DNA from: Amaurobius ferox | Taxonomy: Eukaryota; Arthropoda; Arachnida; Araneae; Amaurobiidae | Assembly: GCA_951213105.1 (NCBI GenBank) | Contig: OX578152.1 | Location: 70,196,180 to 70,260,179, forward strand | DNA length: 64,000 nt | Direction of reading: 5' to 3' | Shown here: positions 23,835-36,421 of the stretch, one piece after another | Position numbering within the stretch: the stretch's first letter is position 1 | How the letters are laid out: each line of letters starts with the position of its first letter | The notes under the pieces: generated by a model | Databases searched by the model: none | What the model was told of the DNA's origin: nothing | Seen by the model: the letters and a program-made list of their open reading frames with translations, nothing else | Program-made: the position numbers and the translations under genes

Positions 23835-23842
<8 letters not shown>

Positions 23843-23892
23843 ATTGAATATATATGCATATATACAGTGGATTGTATATATATATGTATATA

Positions 23893-24442
23893 TATACAAT
23901 CCACTCTGTTCACTCATAACATTTCTATTTTCCGTTACATTGATGATGTTTTTCTTTGTTTTCATACTGCACACGATTCTTTACCCACACTTAATATTTA
24001 TCCATCTAATCTTGAGTTATTATCTAATGAATCCCACCCTACCAAATTTGAAAATTATCTTTATATCACCATTTATATACAAAGTAACTCATTCAGCACT
24101 ACTATTTATGATAAGAGACATCAATTTAAATTTGATGTAAAATTCTTCCCTCATTATTCTTCTTGCCTTAGTAACCAAGTTTTTAAAAATATAATCATCA
24201 ACTATTTGCTCCGAATCAAACGCCTGAATAGTAATAATTGTACACAATCACATATTAATCGTCTTAAAAGTCTATGCTGTATGTCCAATTTTCTCACCTT
24301 ATTTGTAGATCCCAGTATAAGTACGATACTCGATAATAGTGGAAACACCATAAAAGAAACACCGTCCGGATGGGCAAAAGTAAAAATGTGCAAATATTAC
24401 AAAAACAGTAATTTTGGTTCCACAAAAGACATGCAAAATTAA
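23893..24442 (+). pseudogene. Naiad reverse transcriptase C-terminal fragment
   Basis: About 180 codons are open in one frame, covering motif C with YIDD intact, the motif E region and the C-terminal helices. The frame begins inside the microsatellite, so there is no natural start. Alignment with copy 1 is about one third to one half identical by eye, so this is a different lineage and not a recent duplicate. Confidence 0.85.
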
Positions 24443-25167
24443 AAAAAAAACGCCTCGGAGGGTAAAGTAAAAAAGTTTACAGCACTAATAAAACCGTTAA
24501 GGCGGTTATCTAAAAAGCAAATAAAACAAAACCAGTTTACGGCTCCAAACAACAGTGTTATCCACACTTTAAATGGTTTCGATTGTAGTGATCACTCCTC
24601 GGTTAGTTTCTGAACTCTTGGATTTGTCTCACAGAAAATATGTACAACTACTTCCACTCTCTCTGGTCTGGTCTATTCCATCGCTGTATTTCGCGTGGTT
24701 AGCATTCAAGCTGGTGGACTCCCATGAAGATTCTTCAGGCTGGCCGCCTTCAGACTTGTGAGTTGCCCTTTTTTTGCACGTTTGTGCATTTATGCTCTCT
24801 ATTTTTCATGATTATGTGGTATTTTATGTTTTCAAGTTGAATTTTGTCCTCTCTGGTCTTTTTTCTGTTAATCTCGTTTATTCCGTTGTTGGGCACAGAT
24901 TGCATAAAATTTTAACCACGTGTTTTTATGCAATCATAGAAACAAAGGATTTTAGTATATCTGTCTAGAATGTACCCCTGAAGACGTTTCTGGCAGATAT
25001 ACTATTCATTAATGTATTTTCTTTGTCCTGGCCTTTCTGTGCTCTACTTTTCAGCCCTTCCTCATTACATTTTACTTTCGGCTCTTAAATGCACGTTATT
25101 ATATTGCCCGCGGTTTGATACTGTGTTTACTGATTTGCATTCCTGCACTTTCGTTTTTATTATTTTA

Positions 25168-25168
<1 letters not shown>
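23893..25168 (+). mobile_element. Naiad (Penelope-like) copy 2, 5'-truncated
   Basis: From 23893 the plus-strand frame reads into reverse transcriptase motif C (FRYIDDVFLCF), followed by PSNLELLSNE, TTIYDKRHQFKF and FKNIIINYLLRIKRLNS. These align residue for residue with the C-terminus of the near-complete copy at 30607-33926. The frame closes at 24440-24442, but Naiad-like sequence ends near 24330. An untranslated tail of about 0.8 kb runs to the next (TA)n at 25169. Everything upstream of motif C (endonuclease, motifs 1 to B) is missing, so the copy is inactive. TA runs border it on both sides. Confidence 0.85.

Positions 25169-25239
<71 letters not shown>
25169..25239. repeat. (TA)n microsatellite shared by two opposed Naiad copies
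   Basis: Pure TA run of about 71 bases. It lies after the 3' tail of the plus-strand copy and, read on the minus strand, after the 3' tail of the next copy. Confidence 0.95.
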
Positions 25240-25240
<1 letters not shown>

Positions 25241-25241
<1 letters not shown>

Positions 25242-25818
25242 GTCTAGACAACACTCCCGGTAGCCGATATATTGCACAAGAAATGAATACCGAAATATCA
25301 AAAATTTAAAAAGATGCAGAAAGAGGTACCAGAACATGAAAACGTGGAATAACCCACAAGACATGTAATCCAAAGTCTGCATTAAAGTGTCTTAACTCTA
25401 CAATTTAAAAGGCAATAAGAATCAAAAAGCACAGATTATAAACACATAATCAGATACTGTACCATGACCTAAATACTTCATTCAGCAAGACGAATACGTA
25501 CCAATCTATCCACACGTCTGTATTTATCATATAGGAAAGTCTACACGACATTAACCTGTGTAAGGAAGGCACGGACACCCAGTCGTGATCAACTCTTTAC
25601 CGGTTCTGTATCTAAACATATACGGTAGCTTTCAGTTACGGTTAAACCATAAAATCTGCATATGATGTTGCTCAGAAAACGCTTCGGAAATTCTTGTGTA
25701 ATTGAATCATGGAGGAAACCAATATCGCTGTTATAACGATCATTAACTTTACTGTTTATTCTTTTGCTTCGTATAAGTTGGTTCAATATTATGTTTCTGT
25801 ACACATTCCGATGTAAAC

Positions 25819-25821
<3 letters not shown>
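25241..25821 (-). mobile_element. Naiad (Penelope-like) copy 3, short 3' fragment
   Basis: On the minus strand the frame contains NVYRNIILNQLIRSKRINS, the counterpart of LFRNIILNQLFRIHRLS in copy 1, then FLHDS and a diverged C-terminus. About 370 bases of 3' tail end with 'GCTACCGGGAGTG', which copy 4 also carries (at about 30271). The fragment keeps only the last about 75 codons. It sits between (TA)n runs at 25169-25239 and 25822-25849, opposite in orientation to copy 2. Confidence 0.75.

Positions 25822-25849
<28 letters not shown>
25822..25849. repeat. (TA)n microsatellite
   Basis: TA run of 28 bases at the 5' side of the minus-strand Naiad fragment. Confidence 0.95.
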
Positions 25850-25857
<8 letters not shown>

Positions 25858-26671
25858 TCGAGAGTCGGCTCCGAAGATTCATGAAGGTCGATCTCCGCGC
25901 TACAATGGAGCAATTCGATGGCCGAAGGAACTAGGGGGCTAAAAGATGTCTCAAATGAGAGCCTCCAAAGAGCAGATGGATGGTCACTGCCAACAAAGTT
26001 GCATTGGTAGAAAAGGCAATTGCAAGGCGGTATCAGAATAGGATCTCGGTTGATTTGCAAAAGATTATCTTCTCCGATGAGTTACGCTTGCTGCTAGTAT
26101 GATTTTCTAATAGAAAATTATTAGGAAGACTTACCTTGTAAAAGGCTCTCATAGAGAGTTGCATTTGGTACTTTTTTACTTAATTATGTTATATGACTAA
26201 TGTTGTCGTAGTCTAAAATACTACCTTATTTGATGCGTTTCTTGTTTCTTATCATTCTAACATTTGTGGGCGACCAATCATTCAAATTATATTTAGTCGT
26301 GAAATCTTTTTGAAAGACTCTGTATAGATAGGCCATTGATAGAACTTAGATGACGACTGATTAAATTCAGCATCAAAGGTAGTAGGGGGTCCACTGAATA
26401 TTTTCATTTCCAGAAGTTTTCCCTTCCGGTACAAAAAATTTCCTCGAAGTATCTATTTCGCAGGTTTGGCTACAGTTATAGTTTTACACTGATGCAGTAT
26501 CGAATTTCAGAGGACGTAGTAGAGTCCATTAAGGATTTCCACTTTCGGATATGGAGATGCCACTTCCAATTTTTACGAAAATTTTTATAACTATACAAAA
26601 TAATATGTGCAAAATAAAATAAAAATGTTACATAGTGCCGTCAAAAATGAAGTATATACACTATATATAAC
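25850..26671. other. Spacer with a possible weak Tc1-like trace
   Basis: At about 25981-26103 (plus) a frame reads QKIIFSDELRL, resembling the first-aspartate motif of Tc1/mariner transposases. It is too short to call. The remainder is AT-rich and unrecognised. Confidence 0.3.
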
Positions 26672-27528
26672 ACCAGGGTGTCCCAAAATGATTGAAACGG
26701 GCTTTAATTCTTTTCCTGTTGGAGATAAGTGTGCAGAAATGTTAAAAATAAGGTAGGAAATAAGACTACGTTAATGAAATACTCCTCCCATTAATTTTCA
26801 GACAGTTACACATTTAAAATTTTTATATGACCCCCTTAGACACATTTGGTCAATCAGAAAATTTTATTTTTAATGAAACAAGATCATTAAAAAATCACGC
26901 ATATCTGTATCTTTAAAATCAACTGAATTACGGTAAAGGAAAACATCTGACTTATGACACATTTCCGTACCATGTGAAAGTCTGTTTCATCAGTGAAAAT
27001 AGGGATCATAAACAAATTGACGATGGAGATTGCTTAGAAAAAATAAAAAGTACTTAAAAGTACTTAATAATTGAAAATTTACTTAGTTTTTGAAAAGTAC
27101 TTAAGAATCCGGGATAGCATCGTGAACCTACTCGGAATTCGCAAAAATGTCTCCTATGCATTACCATGCAGTTTTATATTTTTTGTGATATGTCACAAAT
27201 TTACATTTCTAATTTGATATAGGGTCCTCAATCACAATGTTTAATTTTCAATAAAATATAACTCGCTCAATTTTAAAGATACAGATATGCGGGTTTTTTA
27301 ATGATCTTGTTTCATTAAAAATAAAAAATTTCTGATTGACCCAATGCGTCTAAGGGCGCCGTATAAAAATTTAAAAAGTGTAACTTTTTGAAAATTAATG
27401 GGAGGACTATACCATTGACACAGTCTTATTTCCTACCTTACTTTCAACATTTTTGCAATTTACATTGTCCACTAATCTCCAACAGGTAAAGAATTAAAGC
27501 GCGTTTCAATCTTTTTGGAACACCAGGT
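26672..27528 (-). mobile_element. Foldback element with about 260-bp inverted repeats
   Basis: The ends 'ACCAGGGTGTCCCAAAATGA' and, on the other strand, 'ACCTGGTGTTCCAAAAAGAT' start long inverted arms, 26672-26935 and 27265-27528. They share 'TTGGAGAT', 'ATTAATTTTC', 'AATGAAACAAGATCATTAAA' and 'AGATACAGATATGC'. Between the arms, the minus strand at 26969-27000 reads FTDETDFHM, like the FSDEA-F-L first-aspartate motif of mariner-type transposases. The element is thus probably an internally deleted Tc1/mariner relative. No intact frame is left. Confidence 0.7.
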
Positions 27529-27726
27529 ATAAAGGCTTCTTCAAAAATCTCTTGTCTTTCTTTCAATGTTGCTGACCATGTAGATAAAAAAAGCCATTTT
27601 CACTGTTTTGATTTGCACAAAAACTAATTCAGCCCCAGATTAAAACATATTGTACACAAACTGCATAATTACATCTAAATCCGTCAAAATAATGCATGGA
27701 AATTAATGGAGCTAAAGAAGAAAAAA
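27529..27726. other. Spacer
   Basis: No feature is recognised. Confidence 0.35.
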
Positions 27727-28511
27727 TCTGATGTGGGCAGCACATGACTTTTCTTATATAATTCAATGAATTTACTACTTTTACAGTTAAAAAATGTTAT
27801 TCTTATAGTACATACTTATTTTCTTTCCAAGATATTGAATTTTCTTCAATTAGTCGTCATTTTCATTGATTTAGCGTTATTTTTATCCATTTGGCGAGAT
27901 TTTCTTTAATTTGGCAAAATTTAAAAAGTCGCCAAGTCGGCCACATTCCGCCAAATTCTTCGCCAAAATCTCGCCAAGCGTTATGGACGGAGAAATAAGT
28001 TATTCTTGTAGCAGATAAATGACTATTGGCTTTCAAATACAAAAGTGTTACTCAAATTATCTTTTCTCATGAATGGAACGAGCTAGATCTACGAGAATGA
28101 TGTCACCAAATTTATCGCATGATATTACATATGAAAAGGGAACATGTTTCTCAACAGTTAATATATATATTTTTTAGTTTATGGGATTTTTTGATAAATT
28201 TATTTGAAAAATGTGCAATATCTCGAGAACAGTTCATGCTAGCGTTCATAGCTTTTGTGTCAATCGTTTTCTAGGGAAAAATTACTTTAGGAAATATCTA
28301 TTTGCGTAACTTTATTAAAGGTTTTGATTTTTTGGTGATTTTTTCTAAACTACACTCGAAAATTTCTTTTTTTTTTTTTGGGGGGGGGTCTCTAAAAATT
28401 CGATTGCGTTTAAAAACAGTAGTCTTCCAGTATTTACGGAATGTGTTTTTTGTACCAAATTTCATTCGAATCGCTTCTTTCGTTCGTGAGATATCATCTC
28501 CAAAGCACTGA

Positions 28512-28578
<67 letters not shown>

Positions 28579-28723
28579 ACACACACACACACAGACATCA
28601 CTTCAAAAATGTTTGATTCGTGATCAGGGATGCTTAAAACGTGCTCTCCCGTTGAAACTCGAATTCGAATTTTCGACCCCGTCACAATACTTTCCACAAT
28701 ACATTATGTATATAAGGAAAGTA
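27727..28723 (+). mobile_element. Family A non-autonomous element, copy A7 (full length)
   Basis: It begins TCTGATGTGGGCAGCACATG and ends TATAAGGAAAGTA. It has the GGCGA phrases at 27894-27980, the 'AATATCTCGAGAACAG' core at 28217 and a long CA-rich microsatellite at 28515-28592. Length is 997 bp, longer than its sisters because of the CA expansion and a G-run near 28380. Confidence 0.82.
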
Positions 28724-29119
28724 ATAAAATTCTCCCCAGACCCGTAATTAAACCTTATGGCAAAAGTATTTAACTTATATTGTAGGTTAACCCAAACTTC
28801 TAAATCTATTAAAAATTAAATTTTTGAGTCCATTTTAAAGCATTTTTTTAAACATGTACAGTGTATTTAACAAAAAGTTAGGATATCCATCCCACATCTT
28901 TGACTTATAGTAACTTTTGTGACATTTTTTTTTGTCCATTTTGCAGATATATTTCTGAAACTTAATTTAAATATCTAATGGGACAAAACGTCACGAACAT
29001 TATTAATTATCGTAAAAAATATGCTCTTAGAATATAAAAGGCATTATCTCCATTTCAACAGCTTAAATAACCAGACGACGATTTAATTTTTTAAAAGATC
29101 TACTCCATTGTCTGGGAAA
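28724..29119. other. AT-rich spacer
   Basis: No feature is recognised. Confidence 0.35.
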
Positions 29120-29400
29120 AACCCATTTCACTTCACTTTAAGTCTTCTTAATTCTGAAATCCGGCAGAAGATACCAATGCGCCACTTCGTTATGTATGTT
29201 ACATTAAGTTCTACCAATAAAACTAGGTTCATTTATTTTCGTTCTACTTTAGAGTGGGAGAACATTTTTCAAACTGAGATAAATGCTTGTAGATCTTATG
29301 CTTTCACAAAGTTTGTGCTTTTAAAATTTAATTCTCGAAATGATTTTTCCATTTCATTTATTAAACAAATTATGTTTCTTTCGTTATTACATATTCTCAT
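29120..29400 (+). repeat. Family F dispersed repeat, copy 1
   Basis: It aligns with 40440-40690. Shared phrases are 'CGTTATGTATGTTACATTAA', 'TTCATTTATTTTCGTTC', 'TGTAGATCTTATG' and 'TTGTGCTTTTAAAAT'. A 146-codon frame crosses it into the microsatellite but has no domain. Confidence 0.65.
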
Positions 29401-29412
29401 ATATGTTATCAT

Positions 29413-30410
<998 letters not shown>

Positions 30411-30487
<77 letters not shown>

Positions 30488-30493
30488 ATATAT

Positions 30494-30560
<67 letters not shown>

Positions 30561-30606
30561 ATACATATATATTATATTATATATATACATATATATATTA
30601 TATATA
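30411..30606. repeat. (TA)n microsatellite with TATTATA interruptions
   Basis: About 196 bases of TA repeats with occasional TTA and ACA interruptions, ending directly at the Naiad 5' end. Confidence 0.97.
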
Positions 30607-30614
30607 GAGACGAA

Positions 30615-31507
30615 TTGGAAGAATACCATACCTACTCTCAATCTAAATCATATTCCTTCAATAGATGCAATAATCTTAGGTGCAAAACTTGTCCTTATGC
30701 TGACCCATCACAAATTAATAATAATTCCACTTCACAAAAATTCTGCAAAGTTTTTAATTGCATATACAGGCTTAATTGTACTATTTGTAACTTATCCTAT
30801 ATTGGCCAAACCAGCAACTCTTTACCCCTTTACATCTGAGAATGAATGTCCACAGGGATCATATTAAAAAATTTGACCATAAAGTCTTTAATGATCTCCC
30901 TACTAAAAATCAATTTGAATATCAGCACTTTGCCACACACGGATTTAAAAATGTATCCCTTCACATTTTAGATATTAAAATTTCACTCACTGCCAGATTA
31001 GTATTTGAAAATTATTACATTAAAAAATATAAAACTCTCTTCCCCTATGGCTTAAATGAAATTTATAATAATAATAATGTTGTTAACAATAGTTTTGAAT
31101 ACAATTCTAATAAATCTTCAGTATATAAACATCTTTTTCAATATTCAAAGTCATCAACGTCTAGTAAAAAGCGATATAAGAGTGGCAAAGGAAAAAGTAA
31201 CTTAAGTAAAACTATTGATTACAATGCAGACATTTTGAAATTACAATATAATTATTCTCAAACTTTCAATTTTCTACCTGTTAGAACTTGGTTATATAAA
31301 GTCAGAAAATGCAAATTAAGTATTGTTTATACTAATTTTTTAAAATTAAAATTAACTCATGAGCATTTTAAACATTTATTTTATGATTTGCTTCTTTCAC
31401 GTACAAATATCTTAAATTACCACCTTCTCCATTCACCAAATCCACATACTAAAATAGATTACTGTGTAATTTCTTTTAAACACCCTATTCTTAATTCTCT
31501 TACTTAA
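30615..31507 (+). pseudogene. Naiad N-terminal GIY-YIG endonuclease
   Basis: The first segment (ATG at 30615) shows RCKTC, then CTIC and SYIGQT, the zinc-binding cysteines and the YIG tyrosine strand. It stops at TGA 30837-30839 because of an 8-bp insertion-like length change near 30823-30830. The reading continues from about 30830 in another frame as LRMNVHRDH, with the catalytic arginine, then QHFATH (the two histidines of the CCHH set). The likely catalytic glutamate is in VFENYYIKKY, followed by PYGLN. These are the family's expected landmarks in order. A lysine/serine-rich spacer follows, and the frame ends at TAA 31505-31507, another frameshift. The nicking endonuclease would prime reverse transcription on cut target DNA. 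Confidence 0.85.
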
Positions 31508-33132
31508 CTTCAATAATTTATTTGCAAAACATCAGCACTTGTTACCCGTAAAAAAAATCAAAATACAAAAATCATTCAAATATAATTTACCAATTGGTAG
31601 AACTATTTACAATTACAATGAAGTTTCCAGGACATTAAACTCCGATGACCTTACATCATGTGTATGCAGCAATAAAAATCTTGCCCCTTATGTCAAATCC
31701 TCTCATGGACACATTATTACTGGGGATCTCAGTATAGTTCTGGATGATATACTTAGGGATATTATGAATAAAGGGTCCAAATTTCGCATTCCATTCTGCC
31801 ATCACCCTAAACAACTTCTTCAGTCTATATCATTTGATATTGATAAATTCATATATCAACTTGCTTGTTCACATTCCATTCCTATTGAAGCATTCCATCT
31901 ATGGAAGTATACTACCTTACATTTACTTAAAAATGTTATATTATAAAAACATTAAATTAACGAAACCTAGGTATCCTTATAAAAAACTCCTATCTGCTAT
32001 TAAAGAACTACAACAACTGTTTGTCATAACTTATGTAGATAAAGCTTCTAATAATCAGATCATCATTTGTAAAAAATATTATGTTTCTCTGTTACAGAAT
32101 TACATAAATAATCAAATTTTTAAACCCATTAATAATCAGTCTATCACAATCAAAACTAAAATGCTAAAATTATATACACAATTAAATATTAATTGTAAGT
32201 TTTTTAAATTTCCTTATGTTACTTTGGTTCCTAAATTCCATAAATCACCTCTCAGTTTTAGAACAGTCACTTGTGGACATAATACCTTTACCACTACAGC
32301 TAGTAAGTACTTGCTTAACTGTTTAAACAGAATTAATGAATCTCTTAAATTTAGGAATTCAGGATATTTCATTTTGAACAATAGTTTTGATTTAGTAAAT
32401 CACCTTAGCAAGCTTCCACAAATTCTTGGTTTCCATACCTTTGATTGTAAAGACCTATTTAATAATATTGTCATTAAAGATTTATATAAAGTTATTATCT
32501 CTGTTTATCGTGATTATCTATCTTCCAATAATGTTGCATTTAATGTCAAAAACTTTCCTATGCTCTTGAACTTTGTGTTATACAACAATTATATTATCCA
32601 AGGTGATAACATTTATTTACAAACATCTGGTGTACCACAAGGTGGCTGTAGTAGTAGTATACTCGCTAACTTATATCTTTATTATTATGAATGTCATTTT
32701 AACTTTAATTCATATATTATATATAGATATGTTGACGACTTAATTTGTATTATCATTGATGATTCCTATCCAATTAATATTGATTTTTTGCCATCTAACC
32801 TAGAATTAATTCCTAATGAACCTAGCGTTAGTCAAACTGTAAATTTTTTAGACCTAAATTTTGATACCCTCAATAATCATGTAATCACCAATCTATATGA
32901 TAAAAATGATTCTTACAACTTCACTGTCATAAAGCTGCTATCATATCAATCTTGCAATTCTATTCAATTGTTTAGAAACATCATTTTAAACCAGCTATTT
33001 CGAATACATCGACTTTCTGATCCTCGGTTTCACTTTCTCCACATCAATCATCTTAAACGCATTTGTCAAAATTACCAATATCCGGAAGTATTTGTAAATA
33101 ATATTATTAATAATTTCAAATATACCACGTAA
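31508..33132 (+). pseudogene. Naiad CxC linker and reverse transcriptase
   Basis: The frame with ATG at 31539 (already open upstream) carries CVC at its residues 41-43, the CxC linker of N-terminal-endonuclease PLEs, then GHIITGDLSIV. It is cut by TAA at 31944-31946. The rest continues in the frame ending at TAA 33130-33132. Numbered from the ATG at 31834, it shows DKASNN at 70-74, PKFHK at 133-137, FDCKD with the first catalytic aspartate at 204, GVPQGG at 266-271 and YVDD with the paired aspartates at 301-302. An FLDLNF motif E and C-terminal helices follow. The first about 35 codons of that last frame are out of register. The enzyme copies element RNA into DNA and is related to telomerase reverse transcriptase. 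Confidence 0.9.
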
Positions 33133-33926
33133 TAATTTTACACATGCATTATTTATCTTTGATTGGATAACTCATTTTTGAGAATTCACTCATTCTTATC
33201 ACCTAACTTACCACTTGGCCTGAGTCTAATATTGTTTACTATTTTCGAATGACTATTTTCCACTTGTCCTGAGTCCTATTCTGATTACTATTTTTGAAAG
33301 TCTCCATACATATTATGTATCGTTCACTTGTATTCATTCCGGTGCCCACTCGCATTGACGAAGTGAGATGAAATGCTCAGTCGCTTGTTCAACTTACACG
33401 TGGTAACAATGCTTGTGAGTTCATATTTCTGTTCGAGGAGGTATTATCTTTCTGATTTGTAATTCAATTGATTTATTTTTCTCCTTCCACTAGCCAGTAG
33501 ACAGTTCCAATGGTGTCTATAGTTAAATACTATCGCCATTGTCAGAAACTGGCTATTTTATCGGTTTTAATTCGAATTGTATGGCTGTCCTGATGAGAAT
33601 GCAATTTCGAACTAACCGCCATTTTTTGTGTAGTTTCAATTGATTGTTCTCTATGTCTTAATCTTTTATCGTGAGCTAATTATTATTGCCTTTTCTCATT
33701 TTTGCCATGTTTTCTCTTTATTTTTATTTATATTTATATACTTTTAATTGTGAATTTTGTATCCTAATATTCTTCTTATCCCCCTTTCCATTGTAGTGAT
33801 ATGTTACCTTCTATCTTTATCCTTAGTCTTGGTCTATAGTTACTCATTTGTAACAGATATGCTCAAGATGGGGTTTTTTGTATATACAGTAGTTTATGCA
33901 TAATTTTAGATTAAAATCTTTCAATT
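33133..33926 (+). other. Naiad 3' untranslated tail
   Basis: Non-coding, with C/T-rich phrases and ends at a (TA)n run. A short internal near-repeat of 'CACTTGGCCTGAGTC' and 'CACTTGTCCTGAGTC' lies at about 33211 and 33261. No hammerhead core is seen, as expected for Naiads. Confidence 0.7.
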
Positions 33927-33943
33927 TATATATATATATATAT

Positions 33944-33999
<56 letters not shown>

Positions 34000-34092
34000 T
34001 ATATTATATATATATATATATATATTATATTATATATATATATATATATATTATATTATATATATATATTATATATATATATATACATATTT

Positions 34093-34142
<50 letters not shown>
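33927..34142. repeat. (TA)n microsatellite with TATTATA interruptions
   Basis: About 216 bases, similar in texture to 30411-30606 on the other side of the Naiad copy. Confidence 0.97.
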
Positions 34143-34145
<3 letters not shown>

Positions 34146-34267
34146 ATTAAATAATCAACGCAACTAAGAATAAATAAACTCTAATGTTTTATTTTCTAGG
34201 TGCGGTATTAATATTAATCAACGCAGTATATAATATTTAAAGTGGCTTGATATATTTTTTAAATAGC

Positions 34268-35081
34268 ACCACACTTATATTTCAGACTACAGAGCTAAAT
34301 AATTTTGCATAAAAAAATTTAGCAATTCTTGTACAACTCATCTTACAATCGCTTGATTTGTTTACATATATATAATATTTATACACATAGCATATATATA
34401 ATATTTATATAATATTATATATAAATATTATATAAATATTATATATATGCTATAGAAATTAGGCTTCGTTGTTGAAATAATCAAAGTTTAGTAATCATTT
34501 AAAATTAAAGATATTTTCATTCCGCTGGCTCAGAATTTAGATACACAGATGATATACAAAAATAAAGTCGTTTCATAACGGATGCAGCACTAAATATAAA
34601 TTCAGAAGATCTTCAAATATCCCGATGTTTACACGGGAAAAAATGCAATCCATATTTTATTTTGAAATGAGTCTAATCTCTTCGTATATCATGGGTGTAA
34701 TTATTATTTCAATTTTTATTTAAAAAACTAGCCAACATACTTTGCCGAACTTTTTTTACACATTTTATGTGACAATTTGAGTATTTCCTAAAACTTTCGA
34801 AGACATTTGTGAATTTAACTCCGCTTAAGAAATGTTTCAGAAATTTAATCCCATAGGGCTCAGTGTATTTCATTTTTTCACACCGGGTTAAATCCGAAAC
34901 TAATTGGATGATATTATTTATATTCATTCCCAGATATCCAATATACCGTCTCAACAACATACTAAAATTTTATTTTGATAAAGCCATTTTTATGGCAGTT
35001 ATCGTGCGAATGGACAGACAGACAGACAGAATGACCAAAGTTATAAGCACTTTTCAACTACGTTTGAAAGTGTGAAAAATG
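34268..35081 (+). mobile_element. Family C non-autonomous repeat, copy C3, with inserted palindrome
   Basis: It matches C2 (22263-22996) from 'AATTTAGCAATTCTTGTACA' to the end 'CGTTTGAAAGTGTG'. It carries CAGACAGACAGACAG at 35014-35029. An AT palindrome (34388-34455) replaces the about 25 bases found at the same point in C2. Confidence 0.8.
34388..34455. repeat. AT-rich near-perfect palindrome
   Basis: The arms begin 'TAGCATATATATAATATT' and end with the complementary 'AATATTATATATATGCTA'. It would extrude as a hairpin with about 25-bp arms. Confidence 0.8.
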
Positions 35082-36420
35082 CAATATAAAGGTAATCAAA
35101 AATAAGTTAATTTAAAATCATATATATGCAGATAAAACGAAAACATAAGAGGAGAGTAAAGCTTTTCACTTTCTGAAATATTATTGATAAATTTATAAAT
35201 AATTCCTAAATGCACTACTCATCAAAAGTTATGGGATTTAAACTCAACCACAACTACTTGTCCATTTCCATCTATAGCTTTCGGCGTTTTCTTGAGGCAG
35301 AGACAATAATGTTTATTTGCAATCAATATGTCGAAGGGGCAAATGTTAAGCAGGCGGTTTCATTTCAAATCACTATTTCCGAAAGGTGTTAGAATGACAC
35401 CTTTCCCCCTCTAAAAAAATAATAAAAACAAATAAACGTAAATTAAAATAATTTTTTAGTGTGGATTTTATTGGCACTAATTCTGCCTTATTGGTGCTAA
35501 TTCTGCCATTTCAGGTATATTTAAATTTTGTTTATAGTCCGAAAGGTCTTAATTAAATATTTGCAATGGCAACCCTTTAGACAGCATTAAATTAAGTCTA
35601 AAATGGATAACATTACTCTGTCTAACTTCTCACAGATTATGTTTGCTAAAAAATTAAAAATAATACATTTTTCCTTCTAGCACACAGTCCTTATGTACCA
35701 ATTATATTTCAAAAGTATATTATATATATATAATATGATTTTTGTATCTCAGTGTCAAATGTAAAAATGTCTTATTAAATCAAGAAAACTGCGCTAAACC
35801 GGACAGCGCTACAACGAACTAAAATAGGTAGAACGAGTAATGTAATCGTGGACTATCCTCTCCATACATTGACTGGGTATGAGAACACTTGCTCTTCTAG
35901 AAAAACCACCAAGAAGGGTTGCCAATATTTTTACAGCGATTGCGTACCACTTTGCTATCTTGTATATATTTAAATATTATATATTATATATAAATATCAT
36001 ATATACTGCATTTAAATATTATTTATACTGCATATATTATGTTTGTACTTCTGCAGGGCGGTCCAGTTGCATTCCGATCCATGGGCCACATCTGTACTTA
36101 GGAATCGTTTTGAAACCCGTGAAAACAGCACACTAAAAATAAAACATTTTAAACAAATGGAATTATTAGAATTTTCTACAATTATTTAAGAGCGATTTTT
36201 AACAGGGGAGTATTGGCGTGTTTTTAACTGTAATTCACATTCCTAAAATAGACGTAAAATTTAATTAAATTTTAATTTTTCTGTGTAGTTTTCCAATCTG
36301 TTTAAAACATGTTTCGACATTTACCAGATCAGACACTAGCAGTTAGAAGTAATTTTATTTTAAATGCTACTTTTTAATTGTGACATTTTAGCATCACTGA
36401 CTTTTTTAGCAACCAGATCT
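35082..36420. other. AT-rich stretch with no recognised gene
   Basis: A short duplicated phrase 'ATTGGCACTAATTCTGCC' / 'ATTGGTGCTAATTCTGCC' lies at 35470-35506, and TATATAAATAT repeats lie at 35970-36020. Short open frames here have no domains. Confidence 0.45.
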
Positions 36421-36421
36421 A

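Larger units (their letters stand above)
30607..33926 (+). mobile_element. Naiad-type Penelope-like element, near-complete copy 1
   Basis: The element lies exactly between two long (TA)n runs (30411-30606 and 33927-34142). Its order is GIY-YIG endonuclease, CxC linker, reverse transcriptase, then about 0.8 kb of untranslated tail. That permuted order defines the Naiad clade, as do the microsatellite borders. Canonical Penelope elements carry the endonuclease at the C-terminus. All catalytic residues I can find are present. The coding frame is broken about three times by small length changes (near 30825, 31495 and 31935). No TGA is needed as a sense codon once those breaks are allowed for. It is non-functional but fairly young. 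Confidence 0.9.

Noticed and set aside
23772..24140. Alternative frames over (TA)n giving YIYIYI peptides, here and at 25012-25382, 29387-29609, 30403-30600, 33896-34150 and 57043-57437
   Set aside because: These are translations of TA or CA microsatellites.
25981..26103. QKIIFSDELRL as a Tc1/mariner transposase fragment
   Set aside because: A single short motif without flanking similarity or inverted repeats is not enough for a call.
30837..30839. In-frame TGA in the Naiad endonuclease as a selenocysteine codon
   Set aside because: The residues expected next (LRMNVHRD) are found in another frame, so a length change near 30825 explains the stop. The conserved cysteines are ordinary TGT/TGC codons.
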